Notes: a model not told the origin generated them from the sequence alone. A stretch of DNA of 35,865 bases from Aestuarierythrobacter sp037968495 (GCA_037968495.1 JBBKVP010000034.1:1-35865), one strand, 5' to 3'. Shown: positions 24,315 through 32,742, counted from the first letter of the stretch. Numbers and translations are program-made.

Positions 24315-24719
24315 ATGAGATCACTTTCTGACATTGCCGAAGAATATGACTTCCTCGAAGGCGACGAGCGTTACCGCTTGCTGATCGAGCTAGGCCGCGA
24401 TCTGGAAGAAATGCCAGACGCCTTGAAAACCGATGCCACGCTGGTGCGCGGATGTTCCGCCAATGTTTGGGTCTACCCCACGCAACACGGCGAAAAACTC
24501 CACTTCCTCGCCGATAGCAACGCTGCGATCACCAAAGGTATCGTCGCTCTGGTGCTTTCCGCAGTGCAGGATAAGCCCGCTACCGAGGTTAAGGATATGG
24601 ATGTGACCGCCGCGCTGGAACCCTTCGATCTGAAGAACCAGCTCAGTTCCAACCGGACGCAGGGCATTCCCAACATGATTGCTCTCGTCAAAGAGCATGC
24701 GGCGCGAATTTCTGCCTAA
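24315..24719 (+). CDS. sufE: SufE family Fe-S cluster assembly protein
   Basis: This 134-residue SufE stimulates SufS cysteine desulfurase and accepts its sulfur. The acceptor cysteine is in VRGCSANVWV (about residues 43-52), as in other SufE proteins, and the rest follows the family (YRLLIELGRDLEEMP, LSSNRTQGIPNMIALVKEHA). It lies 24 nt after the last psp-array gene and may be read through from the psp promoter, but it could have its own. Placement next to psp is likely incidental. Confidence 0.94.
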   Translation: MRSLSDIAEEYDFLEGDERYRLLIELGRDLEEMPDALKTDATLVRGCSANVWVYPTQHGEKLHFLADSNAAITKGIVALVLSAVQDKPATEVKDMDVTAALEPFDLKNQLSSNRTQGIPNMIALVKEHAARISA

Positions 24720-24825
24720 ACGCCGCGCAACCAGAAGATTGCGGAACGTCTGACACTTCGGCGCATTGTGAAGCTCGAAAGGTTGCGCCTTACGCTGCGT
24801 TGACCGCCAACGTTAGGAAACAAGC

Positions 24826-24984
24826 ATGCCGATCATCATTCTCATCGCGACCATTCTGCTGCCGCCGCTCGGCGTTGCACTTAAGCACGGTCTCAACAAC
24901 GACTTCTGGATTAATCTGATCCTCACGATCGTTCTGTTTGTGCCTGGGCTGATCCACGGCGTTTACGTAAACTATCTGCGCTAG
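24826..24984 (+). CDS. YqaE/Pmp3 family membrane protein
   Basis: This 52-residue protein has two membrane helices in the Pmp3 pattern: MPIIILIATILLPPLGVAL, a short loop with FWINLILTIVLFVPGLIHG, and YVNYLR at the end. Pmp3/YqaE proteins are small stress-related membrane proteins found in bacteria, fungi and plants, thought to affect membrane potential or ion leakage. GTTAGGAAACAAGC supplies a weak ribosome-binding site (AGGA). It stands alone. Confidence 0.92.
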   Translation: MPIIILIATILLPPLGVALKHGLNNDFWINLILTIVLFVPGLIHGVYVNYLR

Positions 24985-25079
24985 AACCAGCCAGTACAGG
25001 GCAATCCGTTAAGGCATTCGCGCTATAACACTGCTGAACGGCATCGCATTGCGCGGTGCCTTGCGATTGGATTTAGCCT

Positions 25080-25493
25080 ATGCCTGATACCAGCTTCGAC
25101 ACTGCGTGCGACAATCTGTCGGGGCTGGTCGATGCCGCTCAATATGAACGGCTGCGCTGGGACCGCAACGAAGGCCCTCTGCTTACCAAGCTTGTCGACT
25201 GGGCGCGCGAGTCCTTCGAGCAGCACGATGAGTTCGAGCTGACCGAAGAAGGGTCGGTAACCGACCGCAAGCGTTTCGTGCTGAAAGTCCACGCCAAGCG
25301 GACAATCGGGATAGCTTTTCAGGTTGTCGATGGGCTCGCCATTATCGAGCCTGATCTGGCTGATCGCAGCAGTTACGGCTTGTCATCGACAGACCGGATC
25401 ACCGCGCCGATGCACGAATTTCACGAAGACTGGGTGAAGGCAGCACTGCAAGAAATCTTTAGCCAGGTTCATCCGTTGGCTTCTAATACCTAA
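25080..25493 (+). CDS. Hypothetical protein
   Basis: This 137-residue soluble, acidic protein is not from a family I recognise. It starts MPDTSFDTACDN, contains a charged middle (WARESFEQHDEFELTEEG) and a beta-rich part (RFVLKVHAKRTIGIAFQVVDG), and ends FHEDWVKAALQEIF. Codon usage resembles its neighbours. Its stop abuts the end of the convergent crtZ by one base, with no room for a terminator between them. No signal peptide or membrane helix. Confidence 0.7.
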   Translation: MPDTSFDTACDNLSGLVDAAQYERLRWDRNEGPLLTKLVDWARESFEQHDEFELTEEGSVTDRKRFVLKVHAKRTIGIAFQVVDGLAIIEPDLADRSSYGLSSTDRITAPMHEFHEDWVKAALQEIFSQVHPLASNT

Positions 25494-25994
25494 CTAGGCG
25501 CCCGCGCTATTGCGCACCACCGCCTCGCCGCTTTCGCGCTGCCCCTTGAGTTCGGCCTTCAGCTTCGCCGGATCGGCAGCGAACACAAAACCGAAGCTGA
25601 CGCCGCCTTCTTTGCCCACGGTGGCGTGGTGGAGCTTGTGCGCTTGAACCAATCGCTTGGCATAGCCGCGTTGCGGGACCCATTTGAAATAACGTTGATG
25701 CACCAACCCGTCATGCACCACGGTGTAAATTAAGCCGTAAAGCGTGATCCCGAATGCCGTCCACCACAGCGCCGCGGAGACATAAAAACCAATCAAAAAC
25801 ATGAAAAAAACGATGGTGCCGAAAGCAACGGCGAACAGGTCGTTTTTCTCAAGCACTTTGTCATGCGGTTCGTGATGATCGCGGTGCCAGCCCCAGCCCC
25901 AGCCATGCATGATGTATTTATGCGCATACCAGGCAAAAAACTCCATCCCAACGACCGAAGTGGTCACAATGGCGATGATTTCCCACACATTCAT
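25494..25994 (-). CDS. crtZ: Beta-carotene hydroxylase CrtZ
   Basis: This 166-residue membrane-bound di-iron hydroxylase has the histidine boxes: HKYIMHG, HRDHHEPHD, and HKLHHA toward the end, in a four-helix layout typical of CrtZ. It adds 3-hydroxyl groups to beta-ionone rings of carotenoids such as canthaxanthin. Its ATG overlaps the crtW stop in ATGA. It is separate from any core carotenoid biosynthesis genes, none of which are in the window. Confidence 0.94.
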   Translation of the reverse strand: MNVWEIIAIVTTSVVGMEFFAWYAHKYIMHGWGWGWHRDHHEPHDKVLEKNDLFAVAFGTIVFFMFLIGFYVSAALWWTAFGITLYGLIYTVVHDGLVHQRYFKWVPQRGYAKRLVQAHKLHHATVGKEGGVSFGFVFAADPAKLKAELKGQRESGEAVVRNSAGA

Positions 25995-26764
25995 GCGGCA
26001 GCTCCGCTAGCATTTTTGAGCGCCAGACGGCGGACAGCTGGAAGCGCCCACCACGGTACATTCGGGTTCAAATGGTGTTCGTGATGATAGCCGAAATGGA
26101 AGCAACTTGCGAGGCTAGCGAGCACGCCGAAACCCTCACTACGGGCGTTGTGCTGGTCCGCGAACGCATCGCCGCCATGCCGGTGCGGACGGAAAGTGCC
26201 GAAGTAGAATAGCTGGACGGACGACAGGATCGCAGGCGCGCCATAGAGCAGGACGATTTTCGCAACCGGTATATCGAGCACCAGCCAGTAGATCGTCACG
26301 ACGCTCGATACGAACAGGATCGATTGCCAGCCAAAATAGCGCTTCAGGAAAGTAAAATACCAACGTCCAAAATCGCGCGGGTTCGCATGGTCGAAGTCGG
26401 GGTCATCAGGCGAACCGGGCTTCTTATGATGGACGAAATGAGCATCCCGCATCTTGCCCCACGCAAATCCGGCATAAAGGAACAGCAGGCTTGCCCCGAT
26501 GCCAGAGTTCAACCGGGGTCGCCCCGGTGCCAGCGAGCCATGCATCGCATCGTGGCTGATGATGAAAAGCCCGACGGAGAGCCAGCACTGCACCGCGCCC
26601 ATAAATAGGGCAAACGGCAAGGTTGCCCATGTCAAATCGAACACAAACATAGCATAGAAATGAATCGTCAACCATGCCGCGACATTGGCAAATGCCAGCG
26701 CTAGCCCGATCACCGATTGGCGAACGCGCGCTGTCTGGATATTCGGGGCAGAGATATTGCTCAT
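25991..26764 (-). CDS. crtW: Beta-carotene ketolase CrtW
   Basis: This 257-residue member of the membrane fatty-acid-desaturase-like family has the histidine boxes HDAMHG (about residues 72-77), HFVHHKKPG (about 108-116) and the C-terminal HFGYHHEHHLNP, as in CrtW ketolases. It introduces 4-keto groups on beta-ionone rings. Together with crtZ it would permit astaxanthin or related ketocarotenoids. I start at ATG 26764 (MSNISAPN); the upstream in-frame extension to 26869 is Arg/Pro-rich and unlike the family. Confidence 0.93.
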   Translation of the reverse strand: MSNISAPNIQTARVRQSVIGLALAFANVAAWLTIHFYAMFVFDLTWATLPFALFMGAVQCWLSVGLFIISHDAMHGSLAPGRPRLNSGIGASLLFLYAGFAWGKMRDAHFVHHKKPGSPDDPDFDHANPRDFGRWYFTFLKRYFGWQSILFVSSVVTIYWLVLDIPVAKIVLLYGAPAILSSVQLFYFGTFRPHRHGGDAFADQHNARSEGFGVLASLASCFHFGYHHEHHLNPNVPWWALPAVRRLALKNASGAAA

Positions 26765-26813
26765 AAGGCGTATATACGCATTCAGAGGCGCAGATGAAAC
26801 AGGGACGTTGGAC

Positions 26814-27227
26814 CTAGGTCTGATTCTCGGCCTTTGGCGCAAAGAAAAACGCGGCGACTTCCTCGCCAATTCTCGCAGGCCGGAGAGTTGAGGAATCGAT
26901 GCAGCACCAGCTTGAGTTGATTTCCGCGACCACTTCCTCGCCCCGTTCGATCACCGTGGTATAAAACGCGCGCGCTCCGCGGATCTTTTCCAGCACGGTT
27001 CGCGCAATGATATCATCGTCCAGAAATGCCGGTTTGCGGTAGGTAATTTCGTGCTTCAGCGCGACCCATGCCTTGCTCGCAACTTCTTCTGCAGGAGCGA
27101 TTTTCTGCCAATGCGACAAGACCGCATCCTGCACCCAGCCGAGGTAGCGGGCGTTGTTCACATGCCCCATGAAATCAATGTCCGAAGGGACGATTGTGAT
27201 AGGGAATCGGTATGGTGTTGCTGACAT
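26814..27227 (-). CDS. Acyl-CoA thioesterase (hot-dog, YbgC/FadM-like)
   Basis: This 137-residue protein has the 4HBT hot-dog signature SDIDFMGHVNNARYLGW (residues 15-31), including the active-site Asp and the HVNN motif, followed by FYTTVIERGEEVVAE and INSSWCCID. Such enzymes hydrolyse acyl-CoA thioesters; the substrate is unknown. It is divergent from leuC with 100 bp between, presumably holding both promoters. The C-terminus is slightly extended compared with YbgC. Confidence 0.88.
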   Translation of the reverse strand: MSATPYRFPITIVPSDIDFMGHVNNARYLGWVQDAVLSHWQKIAPAEEVASKAWVALKHEITYRKPAFLDDDIIARTVLEKIRGARAFYTTVIERGEEVVAEINSSWCCIDSSTLRPARIGEEVAAFFFAPKAENQT

Positions 27228-27327
27228 GACTGTAAGTTACACCACAAAACCTTTCGCTTCCATGACAAGAATTTCTATTTTCGGTCTTATCTTGCCACTG
27301 TGTCCCATCCGCAGCTAATCCGGGCCC

Positions 27328-28767
27328 ATGGCAAGCAAACCGCGCACATTGTATGAAAAGATCTGGGGCGCCCACGTTGTGGAGCGACGCGACGATGGCA
27401 CCAGCCTCGTCTATATCGACCGTCACCTGGTTCACGAAGTCACCAGCCCGCAGGCATTCGAGGCGCTGCGCGTAAGCGGGCGTAAGGTCCGCCGGCCCGA
27501 CTTGACGCTGGCCGTCCCTGATCACAATCTGCCTACCACTGCCCGGCTCGATGCGCAGGGTAATAAAATTCCGATTGCCGACGCGCAAAGTGCTGCACAA
27601 CTCGAAGCACTTGAAGCAAACGCCCCCGCCTTCGGCATCCGCTACATCGACGCCAGCGCTGCAGAACAAGGCATCGTCCATGTAATTGGCCCCGAGCAAG
27701 GATTCTCGCTGCCCGGTTCAACCATCGTCTGCGGCGACAGCCACACCGCCTCCCACGGGGGGCTCGGCGCTCTGGCTTTCGGCATCGGTACCAGCGAAGT
27801 CGAGCATGTGCTCGCCACGCAAACACTTCTGCTGACGCAGTCCAAGAGTATGGAAGTGCGCGTAACCGGCACGCTTGGCCCCGGCGTCACGCCCAAGGAC
27901 CTCGTGCTTCATATCATCGGCGTGGTCGGCACCGCAGGCGGGACCGGTCACGTGATCGAATATCGCGGTGAAGTGTTCGAGCGGATGAGCATCGAGGGCC
28001 GCCTGACCGTGTGCAACATGTCAATCGAAGCTGGCGCCCGCGCTGGCCTGATCGCGCCCGACGACAGCGTGTTCTCCTATCTCAAGGGCAAACCAATGGC
28101 GCCTAAGGGAGCCGATTGGGACAAGGCGCTGGCTTGGTGGAAGACCTTACAGACCGACGAAGGCGCAGTCTTCGACAAGAGCGTCACCATCGACGCCGCC
28201 ACAGTCGAACCGACCGTGACATGGGGCACCAGTCCCGAAGACGTCGCCTCCATTGGTGGCAAAGTCCCCGCTCCGGAAGATTATGCCGACCCATCGAAGC
28301 AAGACGCGGTGCGTGCCAGCCTTGAGTATATGGGCCTCACGCCCGGTCAGTTGCTGGCCGAAATTCCGGTCGAAAACATCTTCATCGGCAGCTGCACCAA
28401 CAGCCGTATCGAAGACCTGCGCGCAGCCGCCGCAATCCTCAAAGGACGCCGCAAGGCTGACAATGTGAAGTGGGCAATCGTCGTTCCGGGATCCGGTCTC
28501 GTAAAACTTCAGGCCGAAGAAGAAGGCCTCGACAAGATATTCACAGACGCGGGCCTCGAATGGCGAGAGCCGGGCTGTTCAGCCTGCCTCGGCATGAACC
28601 CCGACAAGGTACCGCCGGGCGAACGCTGCGCTTCCACCAGCAACCGCAACTTTGTAGGCCGTCAAGGTCCAGGAGCGCGCACCCATTTGTTAAGCCCCGC
28701 AATGGCGGCGGCGGCAGCGGTTACGGGCCATCTGACCGATGTGCGTGATATGTCTGCTACCGAATAA
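27328..28767 (+). CDS. leuC: 3-isopropylmalate dehydratase large subunit
   Basis: This 479-residue aconitase-family subunit carries out the second step of leucine synthesis with LeuD. Family features include TLYEKIWGAHVVER at the start, CGDSHTASHGGLGALAFGIG, and the [4Fe-4S] cysteines in FIGSCTNSRIEDLRAA and GCSACLGMNPD; SNRNFVGRQGPGARTHL lies near the end. It is of full length. The ATG at 27328 has only a weak ribosome-binding sequence. leuD follows after a 53-residue gene rather than directly. Confidence 0.98.
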   Translation: MASKPRTLYEKIWGAHVVERRDDGTSLVYIDRHLVHEVTSPQAFEALRVSGRKVRRPDLTLAVPDHNLPTTARLDAQGNKIPIADAQSAAQLEALEANAPAFGIRYIDASAAEQGIVHVIGPEQGFSLPGSTIVCGDSHTASHGGLGALAFGIGTSEVEHVLATQTLLLTQSKSMEVRVTGTLGPGVTPKDLVLHIIGVVGTAGGTGHVIEYRGEVFERMSIEGRLTVCNMSIEAGARAGLIAPDDSVFSYLKGKPMAPKGADWDKALAWWKTLQTDEGAVFDKSVTIDAATVEPTVTWGTSPEDVASIGGKVPAPEDYADPSKQDAVRASLEYMGLTPGQLLAEIPVENIFIGSCTNSRIEDLRAAAAILKGRRKADNVKWAIVVPGSGLVKLQAEEEGLDKIFTDAGLEWREPGCSACLGMNPDKVPPGERCASTSNRNFVGRQGPGARTHLLSPAMAAAAAVTGHLTDVRDMSATE

Positions 28768-28816
28768 TTCTCCGGAAACCCTTGCCAGCAGGCGTAGTGG
28801 ATAGCATCTAATCATT

Positions 28817-28978
28817 ATGACAAAACGCGCTCCCAAAAACATGGGCGGCAAGGCCGCAATCGCTGGTGCCATCGGTTCCGCCGCAATCGCCGCAGCCGTC
28901 CTTTACGCCAACCGGCGCAAGGATAAGAAGGATGCCGCCAAGGCTCCTCCTCCAAAGCAGAAGCCGGAAACAGATTGA
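28817..28978 (+). CDS. Small membrane protein between leuC and leuD
   Basis: This 53-residue ORF opens with MTKRAPKNMGGKAAIAGAIG, then an Ala-rich helix that could cross or lie on the membrane (residues 13-30), then a strongly basic and Pro/Lys-rich tail ending KPETD. Its TGA overlaps the leuD ATG (TGATG), so it is likely translated with leuD. The position within the leu operon is unusual. I know no family; it may be a generic small membrane protein. Confidence 0.66.
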   Translation: MTKRAPKNMGGKAAIAGAIGSAAIAAAVLYANRRKDKKDAAKAPPPKQKPETD

Positions 28979-29592
28979 TGGACAAATTGGTCGAAGCTCA
29001 TGGACGCGCGATTCCGCTCGGGCGCAAGAACGTCGACACTGATCTGATTATCCCGGCGCGCTGGCTTAAGACTATTACCCGCGAAGGTTTGGGCGAAGGC
29101 GCATTTGAAACCCTCCGCGCCAAACCGGACAATGTCTTCGATCGACCTGAGTTCGCAGGCGCTCCAATTCTGATTGCTGGCGATAATTTCGGCTGCGGAT
29201 CGAGCCGCGAACATGCCGCATGGGCTATGCTCGATATGGGCATCCGCGCCGTTATAGCCCCGTCATTCTCCGATATTTTTGCGAGCAATGCCTTCAAGAA
29301 CGGCATTTTGACCGTGGTTCTGCCGCAGGATCAGATAGACCGCCTGCTCGAAGTCGCTGCGACCGATCCCGTCTCGATTGATCTGGAAGACCAAACGGTC
29401 ACCACACCGTTTCAGGATCGCTTTAGCTTTGAAATCGACCCGTTCCGCAAGAATTGTCTGATGCAGGGTCTCGACGAGGTCGGCCTGACGCTTGCCCGCG
29501 AAACATCCATCGCCGCTCACGAATCCCGCCAATCGGCGCAAATGCCCTGGCTCGCCAAGGGCAACACCAATTTTCACGGAGAGACTGCATGA
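28978..29592 (+). CDS. leuD: 3-isopropylmalate dehydratase small subunit
   Basis: This 204-residue LeuD pairs with LeuC. Key elements: GRKNVDTDLIIPARWLKTI near the start, ILIAGDNFGCGSSREHAAWAM (the substrate-binding swivel motif, about 61-80) and FSDIFASNAFKNGILTV. I use the ATG at 28978, one codon after a TTG, because it overlaps the preceding stop by one base and gives the MDKLVEAHG start. The stop overlaps the next ATG in ATGA. Confidence 0.97.
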   Translation: MDKLVEAHGRAIPLGRKNVDTDLIIPARWLKTITREGLGEGAFETLRAKPDNVFDRPEFAGAPILIAGDNFGCGSSREHAAWAMLDMGIRAVIAPSFSDIFASNAFKNGILTVVLPQDQIDRLLEVAATDPVSIDLEDQTVTTPFQDRFSFEIDPFRKNCLMQGLDEVGLTLARETSIAAHESRQSAQMPWLAKGNTNFHGETA

Positions 29593-30590
29593 AAGCCCTC
29601 AGAAGCCACGAAATCGGCGGTCCCGAGACACTGACGCTGGACGAGGTCGATGCACCGACGCCCCGCAAGGGCGAAGTTCTGGTCGCGGTGAAAGCCTGCG
29701 CAATCAATTTCCCCGACACGATCATCATCCGCGACATGTATCAGATGAAGCCGCCCCGCCCGTTTTCACCCGGCGGTGAAATCTCCGGCGTGATCGAGGC
29801 CGTTGGCGAAGACGTCACTGGTTGGAATATCGGCGACAAGATTATGGCCGGTATCGGCGCAGGCGGTCTTTGCGAGAAAGTCATAGTCAACGCCGCTGGC
29901 ATGTTTGCCGTACCTGATGGCGTGTCATTCGAGACCGCTGCGAGCATTCTGATGACTTATGGCACCAACATCCACGGGCTTAAGGATCGCGGACATATCA
30001 AGGAAGGCGATACGCTGCTGATCCTCGGTGCGGCAGGCGGCATCGGTCTCGCGGCAATCGAACTTGGTAAAGCCTATGGCGCGCGCGTCGTCGCCGCCGT
30101 TTCCAGCGAAGAAAAGGCTGAGGCTGCCCGCAAGGCCGGCGCAGACAAAGTTGTGATCTATCCGCGAGCGCCGTTCGATAAGGACACATCAAAAGCACTC
30201 GCAGGCCAGTTCAAGGAAGCATGCGGCCCAGACGGAGCGAACCTCGTCTATGACGTTGTCGGCGGAGATTATTCCGAGCCTGCATTGCGAGCAATTGCAT
30301 GGGAGGGCCGCTTCCTAGTAGTCGGTTTCCCGGCTGGAATCGCAAAGATGCCGCTCAACCTGACCTTGCTGAAAAGCTGCGACATTGCTGGCGTATTCTG
30401 GGGTGCATTCGCCGCCCGCGAGCCGAAGCGCAATGCAGCTAATATTGCAGAGCTGTTCGAATTGCTCAAAGCGGGCAAGATTAACCCGATGATCTCCGAG
30501 ACATTCCCGCTGGAACGCGGCGCCGAAGCCATCACGAAGCTCGCAAATCGTGAAGCTATTGGCAAACTTGTGGTAGTGATGGATTCGTAA
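29589..30590 (+). CDS. NADPH:quinone oxidoreductase family protein (zinc-independent MDR)
   Basis: This 333-residue medium-chain dehydrogenase/reductase has the QOR signature: GEVLVAVKACAINFPDTII, PFSPGGEISGVIEAVGEDV, and the nucleotide-binding LILGAAGGIGLAAIELGKAYG (about 146-166). No structural or catalytic zinc cysteines are visible. It reduces quinones or other enones using NADPH; the true substrate is unknown. It overlaps leuD by 4 nt and is probably co-transcribed with it. Confidence 0.92.
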   Translation: MKALRSHEIGGPETLTLDEVDAPTPRKGEVLVAVKACAINFPDTIIIRDMYQMKPPRPFSPGGEISGVIEAVGEDVTGWNIGDKIMAGIGAGGLCEKVIVNAAGMFAVPDGVSFETAASILMTYGTNIHGLKDRGHIKEGDTLLILGAAGGIGLAAIELGKAYGARVVAAVSSEEKAEAARKAGADKVVIYPRAPFDKDTSKALAGQFKEACGPDGANLVYDVVGGDYSEPALRAIAWEGRFLVVGFPAGIAKMPLNLTLLKSCDIAGVFWGAFAAREPKRNAANIAELFELLKAGKINPMISETFPLERGAEAITKLANREAIGKLVVVMDS

Positions 30591-30648
30591 TGGCTTGCGA
30601 GTGCAGCCTACCGCCCCCAACTCGCGCCGATAATTTCAGGAGCCTGCT

Positions 30649-30972
30649 ATGACTGACTTTAAAGACCGCGAACGCGGCGAAGAAGCCAAATTCGCTCACG
30701 ATAGCGAAATGGAATTTCGCACCGCTGCCCGCCGCAACAAGCTGCTAGGCCATTGGGCAGCAGAAAAGATGAAACTGACCGAAGAAGAAACCGACGCCTA
30801 CGCCAAAGCTGTGGTGCAGGCAGACTTCGAAGAAGCGGGTGATGAAGATGTTGTGCGCAAACTGCTCGGGGATCTGACCGCAGCGGGTGTCGAGATCGAC
30901 GAAGCCGGTATCCGCACCGCACTTGAAGAAAAGAGCGTCGAAGCCCGCCGCCAGCTGATGGGCGGAGTTTAG
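30649..30972 (+). CDS. DUF1476 protein, F1-ATPase inhibitor zeta subunit
   Basis: This 107-residue helical protein has the DUF1476 pattern: FKDRERGEEAKFAHDSEMEF at the start, then RRNKLLGHWAAEKM and VVQADFEEAGDEDVVRKLL. In Paracoccus denitrificans this family is the zeta subunit that blocks ATP hydrolysis by the F1FO ATPase; inhibitory strength differs among alphaproteobacteria and cannot be read from the sequence. AGGAGCC about 8 nt before the ATG supports the start. bolA follows closely. Confidence 0.93.
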   Translation: MTDFKDRERGEEAKFAHDSEMEFRTAARRNKLLGHWAAEKMKLTEEETDAYAKAVVQADFEEAGDEDVVRKLLGDLTAAGVEIDEAGIRTALEEKSVEARRQLMGGV

Positions 30973-30977
30973 AACCG

Positions 30978-31220
30978 GTGCCAATGTCCGCTGCCGAAAT
31001 CGAAGGCATGATTGTGGCTGCCCTACCCGGTGCCGTGGTCGAAATGACCGATCTGGCCGGTGACAATGATCATTGGGCAGCCCGCGTTGCTGCGCCTGCA
31101 TTCGCGGGAAAGAGCCGCGTCCAGCAGCACAAAATGGTCTATGAGGCGCTGGACGGGAAAATGGGCGGCGTGCTCCACGCCTTGCAACTAACGACAGCCG
31201 TCCCCACCTCCGCTGAGTAA
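30978..31220 (+). CDS. BolA family protein
   Basis: This 80-residue BolA has the class-II KH-like fold: EIEGMIVAALPGAVVEMTDL, DNDHWAARVAAPAFAGKSRVQQHKMVY with the conserved His that joins glutaredoxin in binding a [2Fe-2S] cluster, and MGGVLHALQLTT. The start is GTG at 30978, spaced about 10 nt from GGAG inside the upstream gene end; ATG 30984 is the alternative. It sits just before grxD, its known physical partner. Confidence 0.93.
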   Translation: MPMSAAEIEGMIVAALPGAVVEMTDLAGDNDHWAARVAAPAFAGKSRVQQHKMVYEALDGKMGGVLHALQLTTAVPTSAE

Positions 31221-31244
31221 TTCAACGCTTCCGAGGTTAGCAAA

Positions 31245-31574
31245 ATGTCCGATATCGATACCCGTATTTCCAAGATCGTCGGTGATGCCGACGTCGTGCT
31301 TTTCATGAAAGGCACACCGCTGTTCCCGCAGTGCGGATTTTCAAACAAGGCGACTGCGATACTCGAGCATTGTGGCGTCGCATATGACAGCGTCGATGTT
31401 CTTCAGGATCAAGAGGTCCGCCAGGGCATCAAGAGCTTTTCCGACTGGCCAACAATCCCCCAGCTTTACGTGAAGGGCGAGTTTGTCGGCGGCAGCGACA
31501 TTATGATGGAAATGTATGAAGCCGGTGAACTTCAACAGTTGATGGACGAAAAGCAGGTCGCCAAGGCCGAATAG
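31245..31574 (+). CDS. grxD: Monothiol glutaredoxin Grx4
   Basis: This 109-residue monothiol glutaredoxin has the active-site CGFS at residues 30-33 (PQCGFSNKA) and the family signature DWPTIPQLYVKGEFVGGSDI. These proteins carry [2Fe-2S] clusters and pair with BolA in iron-sulfur homeostasis. Spacing of 24 nt from bolA and a strong terminator after it suggest the unit DUF1476-bolA-grxD. Confidence 0.98.
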   Translation: MSDIDTRISKIVGDADVVLFMKGTPLFPQCGFSNKATAILEHCGVAYDSVDVLQDQEVRQGIKSFSDWPTIPQLYVKGEFVGGSDIMMEMYEAGELQQLMDEKQVAKAE

Positions 31575-31606
31575 GCTGCACTCTCTTTTCCAAGCCTACG
31601 ACATAA

Positions 31607-31640
31607 AAAAGGCCCGCCGGGGAGGCGGGCCTTTTCTTTG
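31607..31640 (+). terminator. Rho-independent terminator after grxD
   Basis: The stem AAAAGGCCCGCC (31607-31618) pairs exactly with GGCGGGCCTTTT (31624-31635), loop GGGGA, followed by CTTTGG. The A-T ends make it usable on both strands, but only the plus strand has genes entering it. Confidence 0.93.
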
Positions 31641-31882
31641 GGGAGGAGGGACCCTGATGGCCCGAAGGAACCAGGGGGGGGTAGAGAGCCGGGTCCTGCC
31701 TCAAAACTTAGACCAGATAAACGTTACAATGCACGGGCCGTGCCAGTTTTACAGCCTTGCAGTTTTCCGCGGGTTGCGGTGGTAAGTGCCGGATTAACTT
31801 TTGAACTGCCTGTCAAAATTTCCGACATCATAGCAGCGTCAGGACTTGGCAAGGCGGCCGATGCACAGCAGACAGGCTGGTG
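31641..31882. other. Gene-free interval between grxD terminator and Nudix gene
   Basis: A G-rich stretch (31638-31684, with GGGGGGGG at 31675) is followed by about 200 bp with no convincing frame on either strand. A promoter for the Nudix gene presumably lies here, but no clear -35/-10 was identified. I see nothing else. Confidence 0.4.
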
Positions 31883-32668
31883 ATGGAAGAAACCGCCCCA
31901 GCAGAGCAGCTCAAAGTCATCCCAGCGGCCACAGTCGTAATTTTCCGACACGCGAAAGACGGCGGAGCGCCAGAGCTACTGATGGTCACCCGATCACGCA
32001 ACATGGCCTTTGCTGCCGGAATGGTTGTCTTCCCCGGCGGGCGGGTTGATCCCGAGGACTTCGAACTCGCGCGGGAATTGGCAACCGCCCTTCCCGAAGA
32101 CGAAGCCGCCCACCGCGTCGCCGCAATCCGTGAAACGCTGGAAGAAACCGGCCTCGCCATCGGTATCAAGGGCAATGTTGATGCTGGCCTGGCAAGGTCA
32201 GCCCGCGAGCTCCTCCTTCAAACAGGCGCACTCGCCCCGGTTCTCGAAAAGTTCGGTTGGCAAGTCGCGGTGGATGAAGTCGTTCCCTTCGCCCGCTGGT
32301 ATCCCAAGAACGAAAAACTTCCGCGCGTGTTCGACACGCGCTTCTACCTTGCCGATCTGGGCACTGGAGCGGTCGACATCACGGTGGACAAAACAGAAAA
32401 CACAAAGCTGTTCTGGGCGAGCGCAAAGCAAGCGCTGGCCATGGCCGACGAGGGCGAGATCAGCGTGATTTTCCCGACACGCCGCAATCTCGAACGACTC
32501 GCTCTATTTGCAACCTTCGCCGAGGCCGAAGCTCAAGCACGGGCGATACCATCCGACACAATCACGCCGTTCATTTCGGGCGACGGGGACGAGCGACGGC
32601 TCTGCATCCCCGAAGGACTGGGCTATCCGGTAACGAGTGTATCGCTGGCGGATGCTGCAAGGGGATAG
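31883..32668 (+). CDS. Nudix hydrolase with insert in the Nudix box (NUDT19-like)
   Basis: This 261-residue Nudix protein has its box split: FPGGRVDPEDFE near the start and AAIRETLEETGLA about 30 residues later, as in NUDT19-type (RP2p) proteins, which have an insert in the motif. Other features are VTRSRNMAFAAGMVVFPGG and FYLADLG. Relatives hydrolyse CoA or related nucleoside diphosphate derivatives; the substrate here is unknown. I start at ATG 31883, one codon after a GTG. The last residues SLADAARG trail off before the repeat region. Confidence 0.86.
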   Translation: MEETAPAEQLKVIPAATVVIFRHAKDGGAPELLMVTRSRNMAFAAGMVVFPGGRVDPEDFELARELATALPEDEAAHRVAAIRETLEETGLAIGIKGNVDAGLARSARELLLQTGALAPVLEKFGWQVAVDEVVPFARWYPKNEKLPRVFDTRFYLADLGTGAVDITVDKTENTKLFWASAKQALAMADEGEISVIFPTRRNLERLALFATFAEAEAQARAIPSDTITPFISGDGDERRLCIPEGLGYPVTSVSLADAARG

Positions 32669-32714
32669 ATTGGCGCTGGTCGCAGTCCGCCGCGAACTCG
32701 TCTCCAAGGTGATT

Positions 32715-32742
32715 TCCCTGTTAATCAGGGAATTAACAGGGA
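32715..32742. repeat. Perfect 11-bp inverted repeat with TCCCTGTTAAT arms
   Basis: TCCCTGTTAAT (32715-32725) and ATTAACAGGGA (32732-32742) are exact complements separated by CAGGGA. The element carries the same AACAGGGA core as the cluster about 110 bp downstream. Confidence 0.85.
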
